Source: CAJCIY01 sp964245825 (GTDB taxonomy: Bacteria; Actinomycetota; Actinomycetes; Mycobacteriales; CAJCIY01). Taken from it: a stretch of 64,000 bases of DNA. Where the stretch lies: positions 1 to 64,000 of the forward strand of contig CAXTNT010000008.1 in the NCBI GenBank assembly GCA_964245825.1, read 5' to 3'. The first letter of the stretch is position 1. The number at the start of each line of letters is the position of its first letter. Under the pieces are notes generated by a model. It saw nothing but the letters and a program-made list of their open reading frames with translations, searched no databases and was not told the DNA's origin. Position numbers and translations under genes: made by a program. Below, one piece after another: positions 1 through 8,569 of the stretch.

Positions 1-1217
1 TCATCGCCGCGCTGCTCGGGGCCGAGGAGTTCGGCTTCGCCACCGCGCCGCTGGTCGTCTCGGGGTGCGTGATGATGCGCGTCTGCCACCTCGACACCTG
101 CCCGGTGGGCGTCGCGACGCAGAACCCCGAGCTGCGCGCCCGCTTCACCGGCAAGCCCGAGTTCGTCGAGACCTTCTTCACCTACCTCGCCGAGGAAGTG
201 CGGGAAGGCCTGGCAGCACTGGGTTTCCGTACCATCGCCGACGCGGTGGGGCACGCCGAGGTGCTCGACGTCCGCGCCGCGGTCGAGCACTGGAAGGCCG
301 CGGGGCTGGACCTGACGCCGGTGCTGCACGTGCCGGAGCGGCCCTATGGCGGGTCGCTGCGGGCGATCACGCCGCAGGACCACGGCCTGGACAAGGCGCT
401 GGACAACACCCTGATCCAGCTGTGCGAGGGCGCCCTGTCCGACGGCAGGCCGGTGTGGCTGGAGATGCCGATCCGCAACGTGAACCGCACCGTCGGCACG
501 ATGCTCGGCAGCGAGGTGACGCGGCGCTATGGCCGGGAGGGCCTGCCCGACGACACGATCGCGCTGCACTTCACCGGCTCGGCGGGCCAGTCGTTCGGGG
601 CGTTCGTACCCCGGGGGATCACGCTGCGGTTGACCGGGGACGCCAACGACTACGTGGGCAAGGGGCTGTCCGGCGGCCGGATCGTGCTGACCCCGCCGCC
701 GGAGTCACCACTGGTGCCGGAGGAGAACGTCCTCGCCGGCAACGTCGTGCTCTACGGCGCGACCGGCGGCGAGGTCTTCCTGCGGGGTGTCGTGGGGGAG
801 CGGTTCGCGGTCCGCAACTCCGGTGCCACCGCGGTGGTGGAGGGCACCGGTGACCACGCCTGCGAGTACATGACCGGTGGCCGGGTGCTGATCCTCGGCG
901 AGACCGGCCGGAACGTCGCGGCCGGCATGTCCGGCGGCATCTGCTACCTCCGGGACCTGCCCGGTGCCCGGGCGAAGGTCAACCCCGAGTTCGTCGACGT
1001 CGAGGAGCTGGACGCCGAGGACCGGGCGCAGGTCACCGGGCTGCTGGAGCGGCACACGAAGGAGACCGGCTCGACGCTGGCCGCCCGGCTCACGCCGGCC
1101 GACTTCGTGAAGATCATGCCGCGGGACTACAAGAAGGTGCTGGCCGCCATCCGCCGCGCCGAGGCGGCCGGGCAGTCGACCGACGAGGCCGTGCTGGCGG
1201 TGATCGCAGGTGGCTGA
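1..1217 (+). CDS. gltB: Glutamate synthase large subunit, C-terminal part (5' end outside window)
   Basis: This is the last 404 residues of the large (alpha) subunit of NADPH-dependent glutamate synthase (GOGAT), which makes two glutamates from glutamine and 2-oxoglutarate. The reading frame is already open at the first base, so the amidotransferase and most of the FMN domain lie upstream of the window. Visible cysteines at residues 22, 28 and 33 of the fragment (in GCVMMRVCHLDTCP) match the 3Fe-4S cluster ligands. They are followed by the glycine-rich right-handed beta-helix (repeats such as GSAGQSFGAF and GRNVAAGMSGG), the standard end of the protein. It overlaps gltD by 8 bp, so the two subunits are probably translationally coupled. 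Identification is near certain. Confidence 0.97.
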   Translation, partial: IAALLGAEEFGFATAPLVVSGCVMMRVCHLDTCPVGVATQNPELRARFTGKPEFVETFFTYLAEEVREGLAALGFRTIADAVGHAEVLDVRAAVEHWKAAGLDLTPVLHVPERPYGGSLRAITPQDHGLDKALDNTLIQLCEGALSDGRPVWLEMPIRNVNRTVGTMLGSEVTRRYGREGLPDDTIALHFTGSAGQSFGAFVPRGITLRLTGDANDYVGKGLSGGRIVLTPPPESPLVPEENVLAGNVVLYGATGGEVFLRGVVGERFAVRNSGATAVVEGTGDHACEYMTGGRVLILGETGRNVAAGMSGGICYLRDLPGARAKVNPEFVDVEELDAEDRAQVTGLLERHTKETGSTLAARLTPADFVKIMPRDYKKVLAAIRRAEAAGQSTDEAVLAVIAGG

Positions 1218-2664
1218 CCCGACCGGTTTCCTCAAGTACCGGCGGGAGAACCCCCTGCGCCGACCTGTCGACGTCCGCATCCAGGACTGGAAGGAGGTGT
1301 ACGAGGACTTCGCCCCGGCGGCGCTGCAGCGCCAGGCCGCCCGCTGCATGGACTGCGGGATCCCCTTCTGCCACCACGGCTGTCCGCTCGGCAACCTCAT
1401 CCCGGAGTGGAACGACCAGATCCGGCGGGGGGAGTGGTGGGCGGCGCACGAGCGGCTGCACGCGACCAACAACTTCCCGGAGTTCACCGGCCGGTTGTGT
1501 CCGGCGCCATGCGAGTCCGCCTGTGTGCTGGGCATCTCCGACGACCCCGTCGCGATCAAGCAGGTGGAGCTGGAGATCGTCGAGCACGGATTCGCCGAGG
1601 GCTGGGTCACCCCGCAGCTGCCGCTGACCAAGACCGGTCGCCGGGTGGCGGTGGTCGGCTCCGGCCCGGCGGGCCTGGCTTGCGCGCAGCAGCTCACCCG
1701 CGCCGGGCACGAGGTGACGGTGCTCGAGCGCGCCGACCGGATCGGCGGACTGCTGCGGTACGGCATCCCCGAGTTCAAGATGGAGAAGGCCGTCCTCGAG
1801 CGGCGGCTGGAGCAGATGCGCGAGGAGGGCACCGTCTTCCGGACCGGCGTCGACGTCGGCGTGGACATCGAGGTCGGGGCACTGCGTGCCGACTACGACG
1901 CGGTCGTGCTGGCCGGTGGTTCGACGGTCGGGCGCTCGCTGCCGGTGGAAGGCGCCGACCTCGCGGGTGTGCACCTGGCCATGACCTATCTGGAGCCGGC
2001 GAACCGCGTCCAGGCCGGTGACCTCGACCAGGTGCCGCTCGAGCTCGACGCGGCCGGCCTCGACGTCGTCATCATCGGCGGCGGTGACACCGGCGCGGAC
2101 TGCCTCGGTACCGCGCACCGGCAGGGCGCCCGGTCGATCACCCAGCTGGAGATCCTGCCCCGGCCGCCACAGGTGCGGGCGGAGACGACACCGTGGCCGC
2201 TGTGGCCGCTGATGTTCCGCACCTCCTCCGCGCACGAGGAGGGCGGCGAGCGACTGTTCGCGGTCTCGACCACCCGGCTCGAGGGCGACGACCGCGGCCG
2301 GGTCTCGGCCCTCGTGGTCGAGGAGGTGGAGTCGACCGGCGGGCGCTTCCAGCCGGTCCCAGGCTCCGAGCGCTCGCTGCCCGCCCAGCTGGTCCTGCTG
2401 GCCCTGGGCTTCACCGGCCCGCAACGCGAGGGCCTGCTCGAGGGCCTCGGCGTGGCGCTGGACGCGCGCGGCAACGTCGCGCGCGACGCGGGGTACCGCA
2501 CCTCCACCGAGGGTGTCTTCGTCTGCGGCGACATGGGCCGCGGGCAGTCGCTGATCGTGTGGGCCATCGCGGAGGGGCGGTCCGCGGCGGCAGCGGTGGA
2601 TCTGGCGCTGGCCGGCGAGACGCTGCTGCCGGCGCCGCTGGCCGCGGCCGCCACGCTGACGTGA
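1210..2664 (+). CDS. gltD: Glutamate synthase small subunit (NADPH)
   Basis: This 484-residue beta subunit of glutamate synthase takes electrons from NADPH through FAD and two 4Fe-4S clusters and passes them to GltB. Cys46, 49, 54 and 58 (RCMDCGIPFCHHGC) and Cys97, 101 and 105 (CPAPCESAC) are the cluster ligands. An FAD-binding GSGPAG motif lies at about 150, a second nucleotide-binding GGGDTGAD motif near 291, and a C-terminal FAD contact CGDMGRG near the end. The length is typical. The start is a GTG inside the end of gltB. Its stop overlaps the GTG of the following SDR by 4 bp, so the mycofactocin-type genes appear to be in the same transcript. Confidence 0.97.
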   Translation: MADPTGFLKYRRENPLRRPVDVRIQDWKEVYEDFAPAALQRQAARCMDCGIPFCHHGCPLGNLIPEWNDQIRRGEWWAAHERLHATNNFPEFTGRLCPAPCESACVLGISDDPVAIKQVELEIVEHGFAEGWVTPQLPLTKTGRRVAVVGSGPAGLACAQQLTRAGHEVTVLERADRIGGLLRYGIPEFKMEKAVLERRLEQMREEGTVFRTGVDVGVDIEVGALRADYDAVVLAGGSTVGRSLPVEGADLAGVHLAMTYLEPANRVQAGDLDQVPLELDAAGLDVVIIGGGDTGADCLGTAHRQGARSITQLEILPRPPQVRAETTPWPLWPLMFRTSSAHEEGGERLFAVSTTRLEGDDRGRVSALVVEEVESTGGRFQPVPGSERSLPAQLVLLALGFTGPQREGLLEGLGVALDARGNVARDAGYRTSTEGVFVCGDMGRGQSLIVWAIAEGRSAAAAVDLALAGETLLPAPLAAAATLT

Positions 2665-3422
2665 CGCGCACCGCCCTGGTCACCGGCGCGGCCCGGGGCA
2701 TCGGCGCGGCGACCGTACGCAGGCTGGTCCGCGCCGACTGGCAGGTTGTCGCGCTGGACATCGCGGCAGACCTGCCGGAGCTGCCGTACCCCCTGGGCCG
2801 GCCCGAGGACCTCGAGGCGCTGGGCGTGACGACCGTCGTCGCCGATGCCCGGGACGCAGCCGCGGTCGCTGGGGCGGTGGCGCTCGTCGAGCGCACCTAC
2901 GGCGGGCTGGACGCTGCCGTCGCTGCCGCCGGCGTGATCGGCGGTGGCGTACCGCTCTGGGAGCAGGACCCGGCGCAGACCGCCGCGGTGCTGTCGGTCG
3001 ACCTCGCCGCCGTGGTGACCCTGGCGCAGGTCGCCCTGCCGGCGATCCTGCGGCGGCCCGCTCCGCGCAGCGGACGTTTCGTGGCGGTGGCCTCCGCGGC
3101 GGCCACCCGTGGGCTGCCGATGCTCGCCGCGTACTGCGCCGCGAAGGCGGGTGTCACCGGCCTCGTCCGCGCGTTGGCCGTCGAGCTGCGGGGAACCGGG
3201 GTGACGGCCAACGCGGTGAGCCCGGGCTCCACCGACACGCCGATCCTGGCCGAGTCGGCGCGTCTGTACGGGGTTCCCGTCCGCAGCTTCGCCGCGCAGC
3301 AGCCCCTGGATCGGCTGATCGAGGCCGACGAGATCGCCGCGGCGATCGCCTTCCTGCTGTCCGGCGACGCCGCGGCAATCACCGGCGCGGTGCTGCCCGT
3401 CGACGGTGGGCTGGCGGTCTGA
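2661..3422 (+). CDS. Mycofactocin-type short-chain dehydrogenase/reductase
   Basis: This is a 253-residue classical SDR with the cofactor motif TGAARGIG at residues 8-15 and catalytic Ser145, Tyr158 and Lys162. Between strand 2 and the usual acidic residue it carries an extra segment around residues 38-54 (DLPELPYPLGRPEDLEAL). From memory this segment marks the mycofactocin-associated SDR subfamily, whose members hold NAD(H) tightly and are thought to pass electrons to the peptide-derived cofactor mycofactocin. The next gene, mftF, supports that reading. The substrate is unknown, most likely an alcohol or carbonyl compound. The GTG start overlaps the gltD stop by 4 bp. An ordinary FabG-like SDR remains possible if the insert is misjudged. 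Confidence 0.8.
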   Translation: MTRTALVTGAARGIGAATVRRLVRADWQVVALDIAADLPELPYPLGRPEDLEALGVTTVVADARDAAAVAGAVALVERTYGGLDAAVAAAGVIGGGVPLWEQDPAQTAAVLSVDLAAVVTLAQVALPAILRRPAPRSGRFVAVASAAATRGLPMLAAYCAAKAGVTGLVRALAVELRGTGVTANAVSPGSTDTPILAESARLYGVPVRSFAAQQPLDRLIEADEIAAAIAFLLSGDAAAITGAVLPVDGGLAV

Positions 3423-3448
3423 ACGCCAGGGCGCTGCCGGCTGGCACC

Positions 3449-4771
3449 GTGCTGGTGCCCACCCGCATCAGCCGGCGCGACGGCGGCCGGCTTTTGCTCG
3501 GCGGCGTGCCCCGACGGATGCTCCGACTCAGCGATGCGGGTGCGCAGCTGGCGGCACGCCTGCTCGCCGGCGCCCCGGTGACGACCACGGTGGAACGCGC
3601 GCTCGGGCGCCGGCTCGCCGACGCCGGCTTCGCTCGCACCTACCCTCCCGCCGGAGAGCGCCCCACGGTCACCGTGCTGGTCCCGGTCCACGACCGGTCG
3701 GCGGCGCTCGGGCGGTGTCTGGACGCACTCGGTGACCGTGACCCGGTTGTGGTGGTCGACGACGCGTCGCGCGACCCGGCAACGATCGCCGCCGTCTGCG
3801 CGCGGCCGCACGTGACGCTGGTGCGGCGCGAGGTGAACGGCGGCCCCGCGGCGGCCCGCAACAGCGGCCTGGCCGGCATCCACACGGACGTCGTGGCCTG
3901 CCTGGACAGCGACGTCCTGGTCGGCCCTGGGTGGCTCGAACCGCTGCTGGCGCACCTGGCCGACCCCCAGGTGGCGGCGGTCGGCCCCCGCCTGCGGCCT
4001 GCTGCCGCGCCCGGGGTGCTCGGCCGTTACCTGGCGGCCCGGTCGCCGCTCGACCTGGGCCCCGACGACGTACCGGTCCGGCCCGGGTCGGCGGTGGCGT
4101 ACCTGCCGACCGCCGCGCTGGTGGTGCGGCGCGCGCTGGCTGGCTTCGACGCCGCGCTGCGGTACGGCGAGGACGTCGACCTGGTCTGGCGGCTGGTGGC
4201 GGCCGGTCATGAGGTCCGGTACGAGCCCCGGGTCGCGGTCACGCACGGCGAGCCCCGCACGTGGCGGGCGGCGCTGCGGCGGCGGCACCGGTACGGCACC
4301 GCGGCGGGTCCGCTCGCCCGGCGCCATCCGGGCGAGCTGGCGCACCTGCGCGCGGCGCGACTGCCGCTGGCGGCGGCCGGCGCCCTGGTGGTGGCCCCGC
4401 TGCCGGTGGCGGGCGCCGCGGTGGTCGCGGGCACGGTGGCGACCGCCGTCCGGCTCCGCCGGGCCGGCCTGCCCGCCCGCGACGCCGGCGCCCTCGCCGC
4501 CCTGGCGACCGGCCACGCCGCGATCGGGCTCGGGCGCTACCTCGGTCAGCTGGCCGGACCGGGCGCGCTGCCGCTGGCGCTCCGCCGGCCGCGTCTGGGC
4601 GCCCTGCTCGTAGCCCCAGCCGCCTACGACTGGTTGCGGCGCCGACCCGCGCTGGATCCGGTGACCTTCGCGGCCGCGAGCCTGCTCGACGACATCGCCT
4701 ACGGCAGCGGCGTCTGGCGCGGTGCGGTCCGCAGTCGTACCGCCCGCCCGCTGCTGCCCCGCCTGCGCTGA
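3449..4771 (+). CDS. mftF: Mycofactocin glycosyltransferase (MftF-like)
   Basis: This 440-residue GT-A fold glycosyltransferase resembles MftF, which adds glucose units to the mycofactocin precursor. It has an N-terminal segment (about 1-70) typical of MftF, then the GT2 core: a beta-strand TVTVLVPVHDR at about 73, VVVDDAS at about 101, and the metal-binding DSD at 153-155. A GEDVDL motif follows near 230, and a hydrophobic C-terminal region may contact the membrane. The start used is GTG 3449. In the same frame, codons further upstream encode ALPAGT, which resembles the N-terminus of known MftF proteins, so translation may begin earlier from a non-standard codon. It lies 26 bp after the SDR. 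No mftA-E genes are seen in the window. Confidence 0.82.
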   Translation: MLVPTRISRRDGGRLLLGGVPRRMLRLSDAGAQLAARLLAGAPVTTTVERALGRRLADAGFARTYPPAGERPTVTVLVPVHDRSAALGRCLDALGDRDPVVVVDDASRDPATIAAVCARPHVTLVRREVNGGPAAARNSGLAGIHTDVVACLDSDVLVGPGWLEPLLAHLADPQVAAVGPRLRPAAAPGVLGRYLAARSPLDLGPDDVPVRPGSAVAYLPTAALVVRRALAGFDAALRYGEDVDLVWRLVAAGHEVRYEPRVAVTHGEPRTWRAALRRRHRYGTAAGPLARRHPGELAHLRAARLPLAAAGALVVAPLPVAGAAVVAGTVATAVRLRRAGLPARDAGALAALATGHAAIGLGRYLGQLAGPGALPLALRRPRLGALLVAPAAYDWLRRRPALDPVTFAAASLLDDIAYGSGVWRGAVRSRTARPLLPRLR

Positions 4772-4894
4772 CCCCGACCCGGCTCACAGCGCCGCGCCGA
4801 GGAGCCCTGCGGCCGGCCGGAGACCCGGCGAGATCCGGGTGCTTCGGGGGGTTGGGTCGCAGGGCGAAGCCGCCGATGCGCAGAGTGCCGGAGT

Positions 4895-4900
4895 TATCAT
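4895..4900 (+). promoter_or_regulatory. Candidate -10 box of the GH25 muramidase gene
   Basis: TATCAT lies 27 nt before the ATG. It is followed by a GGAG ribosome binding site at 4917-4920, spaced 6 nt from the start. No recognisable -35 box is present, so this rests on the AT-rich hexamer in an otherwise GC-rich gap (4772-4926). Confidence 0.35.
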
Positions 4901-4926
4901 GCTTGATCCCTTCCCCGGAGCTGCCG

Positions 4927-6603
4927 ATGTCGCGCGTGCGCTTCCCCCCCGCCCGCCGCCTGTCCGTCCCGTTGCTCGCCGCCTGTGTCACCGCCGCCCT
5001 GGTGGCCGTCGTCGCCCCGGCGCCGGCTGCCGCCGGGCCCCGGGACACTGCAGCGGCGACCGCAGCCTCGGCCGGTCCGCGGCCGCCGTCCGACCCCGCC
5101 GCGCAGCTGACGACCGGGATGATGCCGCCGAACTCACCCGACGCCGTCCGGGCCGGCCCCGGCGGTGCTGTCGCCCACACCGCGGGGCTCTCGCCGAACA
5201 TCGCGTACCTGCAGGGCGTGGACGTGGCCAGCTACCAGCACCCCGGTGGTCACGTGATCACCTGGACGGCGGTGCGTGCCGCCGGCCGGGGCTTTGCCGT
5301 GATCAAGGCGAGTGAGGGCACCACCTACGTCAACGGCTACCTGGCCGGGGACGCCGCCGGCGCCCGGTCCGCGGGCCTGTCGATCGGGCTCTACCACTTC
5401 GCCCGGCCCGCGCTCATCGGCGGGAGCCCCACCGGTGACGCGGTCGCGGAGGCGGACCACTTCGCCGCCGAGGTCAAGGCGGTCGGAGGCGCCCAGCTGC
5501 CACCGACGGTCGACCTGGAGGTGAGCGGCGGCCTGACCGCGCCCCAGCTGATCGCGTGGACGTCCACGTTCCTGTCGCGTTTTCAGGCGGACACGCTCCG
5601 GCACCCCATGATCTACACCGGCCCCTACTTCTGGAACACCGCGCTCGCGGGCTCCCGGAGCTTCACCACCTATCCACTGTGGGAGGCCCACTACACGACC
5701 GCGGCACAGCCCGCGAGCTTCGGCGGGTGGAGCAGCTGGACATTCTGGCAATATTCGGACGGCACGTACGCCGCTCCGCCCGCGGTGCCGGGCATCTCCG
5801 CCCTCGTCGACCGCGACCGGTACGTATCCAGTGCAGCAGCGCTGGTCTCGCTCGCCGTGGGGTCGGCCGGCAACGTCGCGCCCTACACCGGCACGGCCTC
5901 CGCAGCCACGTACCCGAACGGGACCTTCGTGCAGGTCTCGGGCTCCGGCGGGGTGTACGAGATCGCGGGCCTGGCGCCGCTGTTCCTCTCGTCGTGGTCC
6001 CTGGTTGGCGGAATGCACCCCGTCCGCGTCCTGAGCCTGGCGCAGTTCTACAGCCTGCGCAGCTCGCCGTTGGACGGCACCTTCATCTCGGCCGTCGGCA
6101 CCGGCCGGATCTATCGGGTCGCCGGCGGAGCCCCGCTGTACGTGACGAGTTGGGCCACGCTGGGCCGGTCCTATCCGTCGGTGCCGATCGGGGCGGCGGC
6201 AGTGGCGAACGCGGGTTCCGCCGGCCCTTACAGTCACCTGCGCGCCCACCCGGCGGACGGCACCTTCCTGGCCAGTTCTGGCGGCGGGGTCTACCGGACC
6301 GCGGGCGGCGCCCCGGTCTACGTCAGCTCGTGGGCTTACTTCGGCGGCGTGCAGCCGTACACCTTGGTGTCCGGCGCCAATATCTGGGCAGCGGGCAGCC
6401 CGGTCGGTGGTGGTGTGTTCGAGCACCTGCTCTTCCGGCCGGTGGAGGGGACGAACATCGAGGCGGCGACGTCCGGCTCGCTCTGGACCGTCTCGGGAGG
6501 CCACCTGGTGCCGACGACGGGCGCTGGCCGCACCTTCGTCATCGAGGGTGACACGGCCATCGCCGCGCGCGGCCTGGCCGGGGCCTGGGCGCACCTCGCC
6601 TAG
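4927..6603 (+). CDS. Secreted GH25-family muramidase with C-terminal repeats
   Basis: This 558-residue protein is predicted to be exported: a basic start and a hydrophobic stretch at about 12-33 end in an AAA-type signal peptidase site near residue 36. After a low-complexity Ala/Pro linker, residues 94-300 form a glycoside hydrolase family 25 domain, with GVDVASYQ at 97-104 and the catalytic DLE at 196-198. Such enzymes cut the bond between N-acetylmuramate and N-acetylglucosamine in peptidoglycan. Residues 325-558 hold four diverged repeats of about 52-63 residues built around DGTF...GGxYR.AGGAPLYVSSWA, a likely wall- or glycan-binding module. It is a single-gene unit. A role in wall remodelling or in killing competitors is inferred, not shown. 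Confidence 0.85.
   Translation: MSRVRFPPARRLSVPLLAACVTAALVAVVAPAPAAAGPRDTAAATAASAGPRPPSDPAAQLTTGMMPPNSPDAVRAGPGGAVAHTAGLSPNIAYLQGVDVASYQHPGGHVITWTAVRAAGRGFAVIKASEGTTYVNGYLAGDAAGARSAGLSIGLYHFARPALIGGSPTGDAVAEADHFAAEVKAVGGAQLPPTVDLEVSGGLTAPQLIAWTSTFLSRFQADTLRHPMIYTGPYFWNTALAGSRSFTTYPLWEAHYTTAAQPASFGGWSSWTFWQYSDGTYAAPPAVPGISALVDRDRYVSSAAALVSLAVGSAGNVAPYTGTASAATYPNGTFVQVSGSGGVYEIAGLAPLFLSSWSLVGGMHPVRVLSLAQFYSLRSSPLDGTFISAVGTGRIYRVAGGAPLYVTSWATLGRSYPSVPIGAAAVANAGSAGPYSHLRAHPADGTFLASSGGGVYRTAGGAPVYVSSWAYFGGVQPYTLVSGANIWAAGSPVGGGVFEHLLFRPVEGTNIEAATSGSLWTVSGGHLVPTTGAGRTFVIEGDTAIAARGLAGAWAHLA
5911..6540 (+). repeat. Four degenerate protein repeats in the GH25 muramidase
   Basis: The repeat units begin near nt 5911, 6067, 6250 and 6439, so spacing is 52-63 codons. 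The best conserved part is DGTF, a glycine-rich turn, then (V/I)YR.AGGAP(L/V)YV(S/T)SW. The fourth unit is the most diverged. The repeats are similar at protein level, not as perfect DNA copies. Confidence 0.7.
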
Positions 6604-6693
6604 GCACCGTCCTGCTCGTGGGCCGGATCCGCAACTGCCGACGCCGGCCCGACGTTGACGCACGGATCTGCCGGTGCCCGCCCCCCGCCTCGG

Positions 6694-6699
6694 GATACT
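6694..6699 (+). promoter_or_regulatory. Candidate -10 box for leaderless gabT
   Basis: GATACT ends 7 nt before the ATG at 6706, with no Shine-Dalgarno sequence between them. This places the expected transcription start on the start codon itself. No clear -35 box is visible. Confidence 0.45.
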
Positions 6700-6705
6700 G
6701 GCGCC

Positions 6706-8052
6706 ATGACCGATCCCCGCGCCGACGCGGTGCTGCAGTCGCGTCACCTGCAGACCGAGATCCCGGGCCCGCGATCCCGAGAGCTGTGGGAGCGCAGGGT
6801 GGCCGCCGTTCCTGCCGCGGTGGGGACGACGCTCCCGGTGTTCGTCGAGCGCGCCGCAGGGGCGATCCTCGAGGACGTCGACGGGAACCGACTGATCGAC
6901 CTCGGCAGCGGCCTCGCCGTCGTCGGCGTCGGGCACGCGCCGTCCGAGGTCGCGGCCGCGGTGGGCGACCAGGCCGCCAGGCTCGTGCACTCCTGCTTCA
7001 TGGTGACCCCGTACGAGGGGTACGTGGCCGTCTGCGAGACGCTGGCCCGGCTGACCCCCGGCGCCCACGACAAGCGCAGCCTGCTGCTCAACTCCGGCGC
7101 CGAGGCCGTGGAGAACGCCGGCAAGATCGCCCGATACGCCACGGGCCGACCAGCGGTCGTGGTGGTGACGCACGCCTACCACGGGCGCACCCTGCTGACG
7201 ATGTCGCTGACGGCCAAGGAGATGCCGTACAAGACGGGGTTCGGGCCCTTCGCACCGGACGTGCACCGAGTGCCGTTCGCCTATCCGTATCGCTGGCCGA
7301 CCGGACGGGAGAGCTGCGCCCAGGAGGCGCTGGCCGCCGCGGTGGAGACCATCGACCGGCAGATCGGTGCGGACCGGGTGGCGGCGGTGGTCGTCGAGCC
7401 CGTGTTGGGCGAGGGCGGGTTCGTCGACCCGGCGCCGGGCTACCTGCCCGGGCTCGCCGCCGTCTGCCGGGAGCGGGGCATCCTGCTGGTGGCCGACGAG
7501 GTGCAGACCGGCTTCGGCCGGACGGGGGACATGTTCGCCTGCGAGTACGAGGGCGTGGTGCCGGACCTGATCGTGCTGGCCAAGGGCATCGCGGCCGGTT
7601 TCCCGCTGGGCGCCGTCACCGGCCGCGCCGAGCTGCTCGACGCCGTGCACCCCGGCGGCCTCGGCGGCACGTACGGGGGCAACCCGGTCGCCTGTGCCGC
7701 GGCGATCGCCGCCATCGGCATCATCGAACGCGACGACCTGCCGGCCCGCGCCCGCCGGATCGAGGCGCGGGTCCGGCCGCGTCTCGATGCCCTGGCCGCG
7801 CGGTACCCGGTCATCGGGGACGTCCGGGGCCGGGGCGCGATGCTGGGGCTGGAGCTCGTCGGCCCCGACGCCGAGCCGGACGCGGCCGCCACCGCCGCGG
7901 TCGCCCGCTTCTGTCACCGGCAGGGGGTGGTGGTGCTGACCTGCGGCACCTGGGGCAACGTCATCCGGCTGCTGCCGCCGATGGTGATCGACGCCGCGCT
8001 GCTCGACGAGGGGATCGAGGTGCTCGAGGCGGCCTTCGCGGCCCTGCCCTGA
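6706..8052 (+). CDS. gabT: 4-aminobutyrate (GABA) aminotransferase
   Basis: This is a 448-residue class III, PLP-dependent aminotransferase that converts GABA and 2-oxoglutarate to succinate semialdehyde and glutamate. PLP-lysine is Lys293 (LAKGIAAG), the ring-nitrogen aspartate is Asp264 in VADEVQTGFGRTG, and the phosphate-binding region is NSGAEAVENAGK at about 129-140. The sequence fits GabT better than ornithine or putrescine transaminases. It lies upstream of an aminobutyraldehyde dehydrogenase and a second transaminase, so it would act at the end of putrescine breakdown. No succinate semialdehyde dehydrogenase is seen nearby. The start is ATG 6706, just after a -10-like box. Confidence 0.9.
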   Translation: MTDPRADAVLQSRHLQTEIPGPRSRELWERRVAAVPAAVGTTLPVFVERAAGAILEDVDGNRLIDLGSGLAVVGVGHAPSEVAAAVGDQAARLVHSCFMVTPYEGYVAVCETLARLTPGAHDKRSLLLNSGAEAVENAGKIARYATGRPAVVVVTHAYHGRTLLTMSLTAKEMPYKTGFGPFAPDVHRVPFAYPYRWPTGRESCAQEALAAAVETIDRQIGADRVAAVVVEPVLGEGGFVDPAPGYLPGLAAVCRERGILLVADEVQTGFGRTGDMFACEYEGVVPDLIVLAKGIAAGFPLGAVTGRAELLDAVHPGGLGGTYGGNPVACAAAIAAIGIIERDDLPARARRIEARVRPRLDALAARYPVIGDVRGRGAMLGLELVGPDAEPDAAATAAVARFCHRQGVVVLTCGTWGNVIRLLPPMVIDAALLDEGIEVLEAAFAALP

Positions 8053-8056
8053 GCCG

Positions 8057-8242
8057 TCAGCGTTCCTCGAGCCCCCACGGGGAGCCGTACTCGGTCAGCA
8101 GGTCGAGGAACGGTCGCGGCGGCAGCGCCTCGGGGCCGAGCACGCCGGTGCCCGACCACGCGCCCGACTCGAGCAGCTCGAGCGCCACGACGGGGTTCAC
8201 GCCGGTCTGCCAGACGCCGGCCTGCGCCCCGTACTCGGCCAT
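8057..8242 (-). pseudogene. C-terminal remnant of a saccharopine dehydrogenase-like gene
   Basis: This minus-strand open frame of 61 codons ends in a normal stop and reads like the end of a saccharopine dehydrogenase-family protein (GVWQTGVNPVVALELLESG, then a WGLEER end). The N-terminal NAD-binding domain and catalytic core are missing: similarity ends abruptly at about 8242, where plus-strand permease sequence begins. It is therefore most likely a pseudogene left by a deletion. Intact family members are around 350-450 residues. The family assignment rests on a short segment. Confidence 0.65.
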
Positions 8243-8569
8243 GCTCCTTCTCCGCCTTCGTCTCCGGGCTGCTGCTGATGCTGTTCATCTACTGGGGCTG
8301 GGACTCCACCGTGTCGGTCAACGACGAGACCACCGACAGCAAGCGACAGCCCGGACGGGCGGCCGTCATCTCCACGGTGCCGCTGCTGGCGATCTCCGGT
8401 GTGGTCACCCTGGCTGCACTGGCGGATCGGTGGCGTCTTCATGATCGGCTTCCTGACCGTCCTGGTGGGGCTGGTGCTGATGGCGGTGCTGCGCGTCGTC
8501 ACCCCGGCGTTCTTCCGCGGCGAGACGCTCACTCGAGAGACCGAGACGCTGGTCCCGGACACGTTTTGA
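8243..8569 (+). pseudogene. Remnant of an APC-type amino-acid permease, truncated and frameshifted
   Basis: Plus-strand translation from about 8245 gives FSAFVSGLLLMLFIYWGWDS and VSVNDETTDS, a typical internal helix and loop of APC-superfamily amino-acid/polyamine permeases. This continues to GVVTLAAL near 8420. The permease sequence then resumes in another frame from about 8431 (GGVFMIGFLTVLVGLVLMAV, then FFRGETLTRETETLVPDTF) and stops at 8567-8569. So the first part of the gene is gone and an internal deletion has shifted the frame. It cannot make a functional transporter. Its position beside amine-catabolism genes suggests the intact ancestor imported their substrate. Confidence 0.75.

Noticed and set aside
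4800..4900. Possible cyclic-di-AMP riboswitch before the muramidase gene
   Set aside because: Such switches often precede actinobacterial wall hydrolases, but I could not align the conserved segments here with confidence.
5134..7917. Long minus-strand frame over the muramidase and gabT
   Set aside because: Antisense shadow. The plus strand carries recognised domains with catalytic residues.
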